This document shows positions 48,349 through 55,548 of a stretch of DNA of 64,000 nucleotides, one piece after another; position 1 is the first letter of the stretch, and each line of letters begins with the position of its first letter. The translations under genes were made by a program, and so were the position numbers. This stretch comes from Oscillospiraceae bacterium (GTDB lineage Bacteria; Bacillota; Clostridia; Oscillospirales; Oscillospiraceae), in the NCBI GenBank assembly GCA_017466215.1, contig JAFTUO010000035.1:1-64000 (forward strand). Reading direction: 5' to 3'. The notes beneath the pieces are model-generated. The model did no database searches and was not told the DNA's origin. It was given only the letters and a program-made list of their open reading frames with translations.

Positions 48349-49437
48349 ATGGATAAAAAGCTGGGCTTTGGCTTGATGCGCCTGCCGCTGACTGACCCCA
48401 ATAACAACGGCAGTATTGATATTGAGCAGCTGAAAGAAATGGTGGATGTATATCTTCAGCGGGGCTTTACCTACTTTGATACCGCCTGGATGTACTGCGA
48501 CGGGCAAAGTGAATGCGCCGTCAATGAGGTGCTGACGAAGCGCTATCCCAGAGATGCCTTTACGGTTACCTCCAAGCTGCCCAACGGGCCGCTGAATTCG
48601 CTGGAAGACCGGGACAAGATCTTTAATGAACAGCTGCGCAAGACCGGTCTTGAATACTTCGATTACTATCTGCTTCACGCCATCGGGCCGCAGAATATCG
48701 ACAGATTTCTGCAATTCGATTGCTTCACCTGGCTGATGGAGAAGAAGGCCCAGGGTCTGGCGAAGAAGATTGGCTTTTCATTCCACGGCAGCCCCGAATT
48801 GCTGGAAGATTTGCTGAGCAAATATACACAACTGGACGTGGTGCAGCTGCAGATCAATTATCTGGACTGGGAAAATGAGAAGGTACGCGCCCGGGAGTGC
48901 CACGAGATCGCTGTACGCCACGGTAAGTCCATTATCATTATGGAGCCTGTACGCGGCGGCGCGCTGGCGGACGTGCCTCCCAATGTACAAATGATGTTCA
49001 GGAATGCAGACCCTCAGCGCTCTGTTGCTTCCTGGGCGATCCGCTTTGCAGCCAGCCTTGAAAATGTGATGATGGTTCTGAGCGGTATGAGCAATTTGGA
49101 GCAGGTGCTGGATAATACAGACTATATGCGCTCTTTCCAGCCTCTGACGGCGGATGAAATGCAGATGGCGCTTTTTGCAGGAAAAATCATTGGCGGACAG
49201 GCGGAGATCGCCTGCACCGGCTGCGCCTATTGCATAGAACGCTGCCCGAAGAATATCGCGATTGCGCAGTATTTTTCTGCCTTTAACAAGAATGACAAGG
49301 CGCAATATGAGGCGCTGATCCAAAGTTTTGGCAAGGCATCAGACTGTATCGGCTGCGGCCAATGCGAAAAGGCTTGTCCCCAGCAGCTTCCCATTCGCGG
49401 TCATTTGAAATCCGTTGCTGAGCGATTTGAAGATTAA
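48349..49437 (+). CDS. Aldo/keto reductase with C-terminal 4Fe-4S domain
   Basis: 362 residues. The N-terminal AKR barrel has GFGLMRLPL, the catalytic DTAWMY (Asp/Tyr) and DYYLLHAIG segments. The C-terminus carries ferredoxin-like cysteines (CTGCAYCIERCP and CIGCGQCEKACPQ) for two clusters. This two-part class is common in anaerobes; the substrate is unknown. It starts 11 bases after ligA and ends at a terminator. Confidence 0.9.
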   Translation: MDKKLGFGLMRLPLTDPNNNGSIDIEQLKEMVDVYLQRGFTYFDTAWMYCDGQSECAVNEVLTKRYPRDAFTVTSKLPNGPLNSLEDRDKIFNEQLRKTGLEYFDYYLLHAIGPQNIDRFLQFDCFTWLMEKKAQGLAKKIGFSFHGSPELLEDLLSKYTQLDVVQLQINYLDWENEKVRARECHEIAVRHGKSIIIMEPVRGGALADVPPNVQMMFRNADPQRSVASWAIRFAASLENVMMVLSGMSNLEQVLDNTDYMRSFQPLTADEMQMALFAGKIIGGQAEIACTGCAYCIERCPKNIAIAQYFSAFNKNDKAQYEALIQSFGKASDCIGCGQCEKACPQQLPIRGHLKSVAERFED

Positions 49438-49445
49438 GTACATAA

Positions 49446-49476
49446 AAATCCCTCCGGAACACCGGAGGGATTTTTT
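49446..49476. terminator. Bidirectional intrinsic terminator
   Basis: Perfect 12-bp stem (49446-49457 with 49462-49473), AACA loop, A-tract on the left and T-tract on the right, between convergent genes. Confidence 0.9.
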
Positions 49477-49681
49477 ACAGCACAAAATCTGCTTCGTCGT
49501 ATTTTTCAAAGTCAAGTGCCTTGGCCTTCAGAGGGATGCGCTTGGTGGGGTCGTAGCGGAATTTGCGGCAGCTTTCACAGGTAACAACGCCTTTCTTTGC
49601 GCAAAGCACCTGCTCGCCATCCAGCTTTGTGCTATATGCGCAATAGTCGCAGGAACGCTGGATTTTCTTCTTGAACAGCAT
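49475..49681 (-). CDS. Small Cys-rich (zinc-finger-like) protein
   Basis: 68 residues, ATG at 49681 behind AAGGAGGG. Six cysteines: CDYC (11-14), a single Cys at 27, and CESC (35-38) with a following KFRYDPTKR segment. The spacing suggests one zinc site. The C-terminus (RIPLKAKALDFEKYDEADF) is acidic and looks conserved in type. I do not recognise a named family. It lies 23 bases downstream of ylbJ and could be co-transcribed; a TATAAT at 49709-49704 hints at an own promoter. Confidence 0.75.
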   Translation of the reverse strand: MLFKKKIQRSCDYCAYSTKLDGEQVLCAKKGVVTCESCRKFRYDPTKRIPLKAKALDFEKYDEADFVL

Positions 49682-49704
49682 AAATATCCCTCCTTACGGG
49701 GGTA

Positions 49705-50724
49705 TTATACACCAACCGGCAGGGAAATGCTACTCCTTTTTTGATTTTTACGCAGAAATTTGGGAATCACGAGGATGGCTGCGAGAATTGCCGGCCATAG
49801 GATCACCGGCAACCGCATTCGCTCAGCTTGCGGAAACAGTGCAAACTGCATAACTGCTGCCAGCACGACGCTAAATAAAACCTGTAAAAGCTTGCCCCAG
49901 AAGTATTTTTTTAGGGGAAGCCCGTCAGTAACGGATGCGGTCTGCATCAAAACGCACAGCCCACCAAAGGCAAGAAGACCGGCACTGATGATAAAGCGAA
50001 GACCGTCGCCGCTGATCCTGGACAGTTCACAGCAGCCGTTGGAGAGTTCAAGAATTCCTGTGATCGCCACCTGCGCCGGGGTTGGAAGCAGCCAGAGGAT
50101 CCACCGGTCCAGGAACGAAAGAATAACGCGAAACGAAACGATCCAGCCGCATACGCTGGCCATAATTCGCAGGCTTTGCTGCAAGGCGGCTGAAAGTGTT
50201 ATTGGCGTTCCTGGATGCAGGACGGCAGCGTCCCCGGATCTTCCGGGCAGTACAATCGCCACCAGAATCGCAGATGCGATATGGATACCCCAGAGCGCCC
50301 AGGGGGCGTAAGGGTTGGGGAAACTTCCCGCCACGATGCCAAAGAGAAACGAAGGTCCGGCCAGGTTGCAAAACGCGATCATCCGCTGGGCATCGAATTT
50401 TCGCAGCGTACCATCCCGACAGGACTGCGCCACGCATTGTGCGCCGGCAGGATAGCCTCCCAGCATTCCCACCAAAAGGAGCGATTCTGAACCCCGTGGC
50501 ACACCGCAAAGCCGGCCCAAGGGCCGTAAAAGCGGGATGCTTTCCCCGGTAAGCGCAGAGGTCAGCAATATTGACAGCACAAAAAAGGGCAGCAGCGACG
50601 GTATCACCGTACGAATGCAAAGCTCCAGCCCTTCAGATGCGCCAAGAAGCGCTGTTTTTGTGTCCAGTATCAGCATAAGCAGTCCAAATGCAGCAAAAAT
50701 GCTTGTCCGTAACTTCCTCGTCAT
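49705..50724 (-). CDS. ylbJ: Sporulation integral membrane protein YlbJ
   Basis: 339 residues, mostly hydrophobic with about eight membrane segments. Hallmarks of YlbJ/nucleoside-recognition-domain proteins: SLLPFFVLSILL, LLVGMLGGYPAGAQCVAQ, CNLAGPSFLFGIV and a matching second half (FRVILSFLDRWI, SNGCCELSRI). In Bacillus YlbJ is made in the mother cell under sigma-E. It is divergent from yqfC, and each start is preceded by a CATAnAnT box. Confidence 0.9.
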   Translation of the reverse strand: MTRKLRTSIFAAFGLLMLILDTKTALLGASEGLELCIRTVIPSLLPFFVLSILLTSALTGESIPLLRPLGRLCGVPRGSESLLLVGMLGGYPAGAQCVAQSCRDGTLRKFDAQRMIAFCNLAGPSFLFGIVAGSFPNPYAPWALWGIHIASAILVAIVLPGRSGDAAVLHPGTPITLSAALQQSLRIMASVCGWIVSFRVILSFLDRWILWLLPTPAQVAITGILELSNGCCELSRISGDGLRFIISAGLLAFGGLCVLMQTASVTDGLPLKKYFWGKLLQVLFSVVLAAVMQFALFPQAERMRLPVILWPAILAAILVIPKFLRKNQKRSSISLPVGV

Positions 50725-50742
50725 AACGTATCACCTCAGAAG

Positions 50743-50750
50743 AATCTATG
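50743..50750 (-). promoter_or_regulatory. CATAnAnT box upstream of ylbJ (sigma-E-like -10)
   Basis: CATAGATT on the minus strand, 18 bases before the ATG at 50724. Confidence 0.35.
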
Positions 50751-50770
50751 CAATCGCAGACAAGTCCATT

Positions 50771-50778
50771 CATATACT
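50771..50778 (+). promoter_or_regulatory. CATAnAnT box upstream of yqfC (sigma-E-like -10)
   Basis: CATATACT, 20 bases before the ATG at 50799, in the 74-base divergent gap shared with ylbJ. Confidence 0.35.
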
Positions 50779-50798
50779 TTCTCAAAGGAGGATGGACT

Positions 50799-51077
50799 AT
50801 GGATAAGCATTTTATGGAGCGCATTGCGATGGCGACAGATCTTGGTGATGAGCCGATTCCCGGATTGCCGCTGGTGGAGATCGCAGGAGATCGCCGTGTG
50901 CTGATCGAGCATCATTGCGGTGTAACGCAGTACGGCAGATGCCGGATCAGCGTCAAGGTAAAATACGGCTCGGTGGTGATCATTGGAACGCAGCTGGAGC
51001 TGACACGAATGACCGGTCATCAGCTGATCGTTACCGGCAGGATCGAATGTGTACAGCTGGAAAGGAGCGGCCGGTAA
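50799..51077 (+). CDS. yqfC: Sporulation protein YqfC
   Basis: 92 residues from ATG 50799 (AAAGGAGG site). Compact beta protein with the YqfC/YabP-family pattern: GLPLVEIAGDRRVLIEHH, then YGSVVIIGTQLELTRMTGHQLIVTGRIECVQ. Mother-cell sporulation protein in Bacillus. The stop overlaps the yqfD start by one base, the usual order. Confidence 0.9.
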   Translation: MDKHFMERIAMATDLGDEPIPGLPLVEIAGDRRVLIEHHCGVTQYGRCRISVKVKYGSVVIIGTQLELTRMTGHQLIVTGRIECVQLERSGR

Positions 51078-52255
51078 TGGACTTGTGGAGATCCTTAAAC
51101 GGTATGGTGCAAATGGAGCTGACCAGCGCCGATCCGGCAGCTGCCATTTCGCAGGTAAATTGGGCTGGGATCACAGTTTACGATGCACGCCGGGAAGATG
51201 ACGATATCATTACCCGTTTTTACGTCAAACGGCAGGATGTGAAGAAATTGACGGCACTGGCCCAAAAACGGGGCTATGATCTGAGCGTTTCCCGCCGCCG
51301 GGGCATATACTGGATCGGTAAGCGACTTTTTCACCGACCAATTTTGACCATTGGGATATCGCTGCTTCTGTTGATCGCAATGTATTTACCCACCCGGGTA
51401 TTTTTCTTCGAGATTGAGGGGAACACAACGATCCCAACCCGATTAATCCTGGAGAAATGCCAGCAATGCGGCATTTCCTTTGGTATATCCCGGCGGGAGG
51501 TCAGAAGCGAAAAGATGAAAAACGCCCTTTTGCAGGCTATCCCGGAGCTGCAATGGGCGGGGATCAACACCTCCGGCTGTACAGCTGTCATTACCGTCCG
51601 GGAACGGACACCTGCTCAGCTGCCACAACCCGACAACGGCGTCAGCAGTATTGTTGCAACGCGGGACGGTGTGATTACCGAATGCACCGTTACCCGGGGC
51701 AATCCCGTGTGCAAGGTGGGTCAGGCGGTGAAGGCAGGGGAGGTGCTGATCTCCGGCTATACGGACTGTGGCATCGCCATCCAGGCGACCCAGGCCCGGG
51801 GAGAGGTGTATGCCGCAACAAACCGTAATTTGACGGCGGTAACACCACTTCAATGGCAAGTTCAGCAGACAAAAACGGCTGCACAGAAAAAATATTCCGT
51901 AATAATCGGAAAAAAACGGATAAATTTCTACAAAGGTAGTGGAATTTCACCTACCACTTGTGATAAAATGTACGAGGAAAGCTATGTAACGCTGCCGGGC
52001 GGTTTTCAGCTGCCGATTATCATCGTGACAGAAACCATTGTCTGCTATGATGAAGCCGGTGTTACATTGCCTGAGCCCAGTCTGTCGAATTTTGCACAGC
52101 GGTATCTGCAGGAACAGATGGTTGCCGGCACAGTCGTTTCCCGTTTGGAGAACGGAGCGACAGAGGACGGTGTATACAGATTCCAGGGAAATTATGCCTG
52201 CACCGAGATGATCGGGCAGGTGCGAAGTGAGGAGACCATAAAACCTTATGAGTAA
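51077..52255 (+). CDS. yqfD: Sporulation protein YqfD
   Basis: 392 residues from ATG 51077. N-terminal cytoplasmic part, one membrane segment (about 90-108, PILTIGISLLLLIAMYL), and an extracellular domain opening VFFFEIEGNTTIPTRLILEKC that resembles POTRA/FtsQ-like folds, as is usual for YqfD (SpoIV-stage protein). Its end overlaps phoH by eight bases. Confidence 0.92.
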   Translation: MDLWRSLNGMVQMELTSADPAAAISQVNWAGITVYDARREDDDIITRFYVKRQDVKKLTALAQKRGYDLSVSRRRGIYWIGKRLFHRPILTIGISLLLLIAMYLPTRVFFFEIEGNTTIPTRLILEKCQQCGISFGISRREVRSEKMKNALLQAIPELQWAGINTSGCTAVITVRERTPAQLPQPDNGVSSIVATRDGVITECTVTRGNPVCKVGQAVKAGEVLISGYTDCGIAIQATQARGEVYAATNRNLTAVTPLQWQVQQTKTAAQKKYSVIIGKKRINFYKGSGISPTTCDKMYEESYVTLPGGFQLPIIIVTETIVCYDEAGVTLPEPSLSNFAQRYLQEQMVAGTVVSRLENGATEDGVYRFQGNYACTEMIGQVRSEETIKPYE

Positions 52256-53243
52256 TATGATAGAACGGATCGTGAATGCAGAGCGGGTGGAAGACTTGAT
52301 CACTGTATTCGGATCTTTTGATGAGAATATCAAGCGGATCGAGGAGGCCCTGGGCGTTACCATCGTCAACCGGGGAACGGAGCTGAAGGTCAGCGGCGAT
52401 GCAGAAGCTGCAGATAAGGCCGCCCGTACACTGGAGGGACTTTTATCCCTTGCCGCCAAGGGAGAAACGATTGATGAGCAGCGTGTGCGCTACCTGATCA
52501 CGCTGGTGCAGGAGGGCAACGATGCCCTGGTTGCCAAGATGGCCAAGGATGTGGTCTGCATCACCGCCAAGGGCAAGCCCATCAAGGCCAAGACCGTTGG
52601 CCAGCAGGACTATATGAAAGCCATCCAGAATAATACCGTTACCATCGGTGTCGGCCCTGCCGGTACGGGCAAGACCTATCTTGCCGTTGCGGCGGCAGTT
52701 GCAGCATTCCGGGAGCGGACGGTAAATCGCATTATACTGACACGCCCGGCGGTGGAAGCCGGTGAGCGGCTGGGTTTTCTGCCCGGCGATCTGCAGAACA
52801 AGGTCGATCCCTATCTGCGTCCGCTGTATGACGCACTCTACGATATGCTGGGCGCTGAAACGTTCCAAAAGTATCAGGAGCGGGGCTCTATCGAAGTTGC
52901 ACCTCTTGCCTATATGAGAGGCCGCACGCTGGACGACAGCTTCATCATTCTGGACGAAGCGCAGAATACCACCCGGGAGCAGATGAAGATGTTCCTGACC
53001 CGTCTGGGCTTCGGCTCAAAGATCGTCATCACCGGCGACGTAACCCAGATCGACCTGCCGGACGATAAGATTTCCGGACTTAAGGACGCTGTCCGTGTCC
53101 TTGAAAGTGTCAAGGATATTGCCATTTGCAGGCTTACCTCTGCTGACGTCGTTCGCCACGCGCTGGTGCAGCAGATTATCAACGCCTACGAAAAGGCGGA
53201 AAAGAAGAAAGAAGAGCAAAAGAGCTACCAAAGGAAGAAATAA
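52248..53243 (+). CDS. PhoH-like ATPase
   Basis: 331 residues. N-terminal KH-like segment (VTIVNRGTELKVSGDAE), then a P-loop ATPase: Walker A GPAGTGKT (136-143), TRPAVEAGERLGFLPGD, Walker B FIILDEAQNTT and SKIVITGDVTQIDLP. PhoH proteins are linked to RNA metabolism and usually stand before ybeY, as here. pgpH (yqfF), often between them, is absent. Confidence 0.93.
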   Translation: MSNMIERIVNAERVEDLITVFGSFDENIKRIEEALGVTIVNRGTELKVSGDAEAADKAARTLEGLLSLAAKGETIDEQRVRYLITLVQEGNDALVAKMAKDVVCITAKGKPIKAKTVGQQDYMKAIQNNTVTIGVGPAGTGKTYLAVAAAVAAFRERTVNRIILTRPAVEAGERLGFLPGDLQNKVDPYLRPLYDALYDMLGAETFQKYQERGSIEVAPLAYMRGRTLDDSFIILDEAQNTTREQMKMFLTRLGFGSKIVITGDVTQIDLPDDKISGLKDAVRVLESVKDIAICRLTSADVVRHALVQQIINAYEKAEKKKEEQKSYQRKK

Positions 53244-53244
53244 T

Positions 53245-53745
53245 ATGCATACAAAGATCAACATTACCTTCGATATTTTCACGCTTAAGCAGCCGATTGT
53301 TGCCGCCGTGATCAAAAAGTGCATCGAGACCACCTTGGTGGCAGAATCCGTTACTGTTCCTTGTGAGATCAATGTGCTGGTTACAAATGACAATGGCATC
53401 CACGCCATCAACAAGGCCAGTCGGGATATTGACCGTCCTACCGATGTGCTGAGCTTCCCGATGTTCTCGCTCACACCCGGCCAGCCGCCGGAGGATTGGA
53501 CGGAGTATCTTGACCCGGAAACCGAACTTTGCCCCCTGGGAGATATGTGCATCAGCCTGGAGCGGGCAACGGCCCAGGCAAAGGAGTTTGGCCACAGCGC
53601 CCGCAGGGAAGTGGGCTATCTGACCATCCATTCCGTGCTGCATCTTTTGGGCTATGACCATCTGGACGAGGGCGAGCAGAAGAAGCAAATGCGTACGCGG
53701 GAAGAAGCCATAGCAGCGATGATCCCGGGTATGAAACGAGACTGA
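53245..53745 (+). CDS. ybeY: Endoribonuclease YbeY
   Basis: 166 residues from ATG 53245. The zinc motif HSVLHLLGYDH gives the three His ligands; the DIDRPTDVLSFPMF segment is the substrate strand. YbeY acts in 16S rRNA 3'-end maturation and ribosome quality control. Spacing to phoH is one base. A short insert (PEDWTEYLDPETE) between conserved strands is typical of Clostridia. Confidence 0.93.
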   Translation: MHTKINITFDIFTLKQPIVAAVIKKCIETTLVAESVTVPCEINVLVTNDNGIHAINKASRDIDRPTDVLSFPMFSLTPGQPPEDWTEYLDPETELCPLGDMCISLERATAQAKEFGHSARREVGYLTIHSVLHLLGYDHLDEGEQKKQMRTREEAIAAMIPGMKRD

Positions 53746-53760
53746 TAGGAGAGCATACTT

Positions 53761-54648
53761 ATGAAAACAAAAACCGCTATGATCACCATTGCCGGTCGGC
53801 CCAATGTGGGCAAATCCACCCTGACCAATTTCCTGGTGGGTGAGAAGATCGCAATCGTGTCCAATAAGCCCCAGACGACCCGTAATCGCATTTGCGGCGT
53901 TTTGACAAGAGAAGATACCCAGTTCGTGTTTGTGGACACTCCGGGCTACCACAAGGCCCGTACCAAGCTGGGCGATTATATGGTCAACGTGGCCCGGGAA
54001 TCCATTTCTGATGTGGATCTGACCATTCTTGTGGTTGAGCCCATCGCATCCATCGGTCCTCAGGAAGAGGGCCTTCTGGAGCGGATCAAGGGCAGCAACT
54101 GTCCCGCTGTGCTGGCCATCAACAAGATCGACACCGTTGAAAAGGAAAAGCTTCTGGAAGTCATTGATGTGTATTCCAAGGCGGCTGACTTTGCCGCCAT
54201 TATCCCCATCTGCGCCAAATCTGGCGACGGTGTGGATGCGCTGCTTAATCAGTGCGAAAAGTACGCCCAGGAAAGCCCGTTCCTGTTCCCGGAGGATATG
54301 ACCACCGACCAGCCGGAGCGGCAGGTAATGGCGGAAATCATCCGGGAGAAACTGCTGTGGTGCCTGGATCTGGAGATCCCCCACGGAACGGCGGTTGAGA
54401 TCACCACCTTTTCTGAGCGGGACAGCGGCATCATTGACATTGATGCCACCATTTACTGTGAAAAGGCAAGCCACAAGGGTATTATCATCGGCAAGCAGGG
54501 AGCAATGCTGAAGAAAATTTCCACAATGGCACGAAACGACTGTGAGAAATTTATGGGCACCAAAGTATTCCTGACCACCTGGGTCAAGGTTAAGGAAAAC
54601 TGGAGAGACAGCGATTTCCTGGTGCGCAATTTCGGCTACAGCGAATAA
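53761..54648 (+). CDS. era: GTPase Era
   Basis: 295 residues. G1 GRPNVGKST (12-20), G3 DTPG, G4 NKID and a C-terminal KH domain with GIIIGKQGAMLKKI. Era assists 30S subunit assembly at the 3' end of 16S rRNA. Follows ybeY directly; dgkA and cdd, found between them in Bacillus, are missing. Confidence 0.96.
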   Translation: MKTKTAMITIAGRPNVGKSTLTNFLVGEKIAIVSNKPQTTRNRICGVLTREDTQFVFVDTPGYHKARTKLGDYMVNVARESISDVDLTILVVEPIASIGPQEEGLLERIKGSNCPAVLAINKIDTVEKEKLLEVIDVYSKAADFAAIIPICAKSGDGVDALLNQCEKYAQESPFLFPEDMTTDQPERQVMAEIIREKLLWCLDLEIPHGTAVEITTFSERDSGIIDIDATIYCEKASHKGIIIGKQGAMLKKISTMARNDCEKFMGTKVFLTTWVKVKENWRDSDFLVRNFGYSE

Positions 54649-54701
54649 TTTCCAGTGTGATTTTCGTCTCTTCTGCAAATCCTATCAGCGGAGGGATGAA
54701 A

Positions 54702-54845
54702 ATGAATGCTGCGGATTATTGGAGTATCTTTATGGAGACCGGCGCGCCGGAGGCATATATCGCCTATACACGTGCGCTGAAGATGGAGGAACGGAATGTA
54801 TTTGACGACGCAGGGCTTGGTGCTGAGGGTCACGGATTACAATGA
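54702..54845 (+). CDS. YqzL-like small protein
   Basis: 47 residues from ATG 54702 (GGAGGG site). The motif YWSIFMETGAPEAYIAY matches the YqzL family (YW-x3-F-x2-TG-x-PEAYL), found between era and recO in many Firmicutes. Function unknown. Its last 50 bases overlap the recO start in another frame. Confidence 0.8.
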   Translation: MNAADYWSIFMETGAPEAYIAYTRALKMEERNVFDDAGLGAEGHGLQ

Positions 54846-55539
54846 CCACGATGCGCTGCTGACATTGCTAACGCCGAATTACGGCAAGCTGACGGTGAAA
54901 GCCAGAGGTCTGCGTCGGCGTAACAGCCCCCTGATCGCGCCTTGCCAGCTGTTGGCCTACGGCTCGTATACGCTGTTTGAATACAAGGGTATGTACACCA
55001 TCAATGAGGCATCTTCCATCGAGCTGTTTCAGGATCTTCGGCGGGATTTGACAAAGCTGTCTCTGGGAACGTATTTTTGTCAGGTTACAGAGGTGCTTTC
55101 TCAGGAGGACCTGCCGAATCCGGAGCTGTTGAGTCTGGTACTCAATTGTTTGCACGGGATCTCTGCTCTGAGCCTGCCGGAAAATACGGTAAAAGCGGTG
55201 TTTGAGCTTCGTGCGGCTTGCCTTGCTGGCTATATGCCGGACATTTCCGGCTGCCATATGTGCGGTAATGAAATGCCGGATCGCTTTGATATTTCTGCCG
55301 GCTGTCTGGAATGCAGCAGCTGCCGCAGTATGGGGTCGGGTGGACTTCGTTTGCCGGTGAATCCCGGCATCGTTGCGGCGATGCGCTACATAGCGTTTTG
55401 CGACCCCAAAAAGCTGTTTGCTTTTCAGCTGGGGGAGGAGAATATGGCTGAGCTTTCCCACCTGACGGAAGCCTATTTGACGACACAACTCGAAAGAGGT
55501 TTTTCAACCCTGGATTTTTACAAGTCCCTTTACATTTAG
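54796..55539 (+). CDS. recO: DNA repair protein RecO
   Basis: 247 residues from ATG 54796 (GGAGG site). N-terminal OB fold (TTQGLVLRVTDYNDHDALLTLLT), helical bundle, and a four-Cys zinc finger (CHMCG then CLECSSC). RecO loads RecA onto SSB-coated DNA with RecF/RecR. It overlaps yqzL by 50 bases. Confidence 0.92.
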   Translation: MYLTTQGLVLRVTDYNDHDALLTLLTPNYGKLTVKARGLRRRNSPLIAPCQLLAYGSYTLFEYKGMYTINEASSIELFQDLRRDLTKLSLGTYFCQVTEVLSQEDLPNPELLSLVLNCLHGISALSLPENTVKAVFELRAACLAGYMPDISGCHMCGNEMPDRFDISAGCLECSSCRSMGSGGLRLPVNPGIVAAMRYIAFCDPKKLFAFQLGEENMAELSHLTEAYLTTQLERGFSTLDFYKSLYI

Positions 55540-55548
55540 GAGTTAACT

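Noticed and set aside
54657..54701. Longer start for the YqzL-like protein
   Set aside because: The ATG at 54657 has no ribosome site, whereas GGAGGG fits 54702 and the family begins there.
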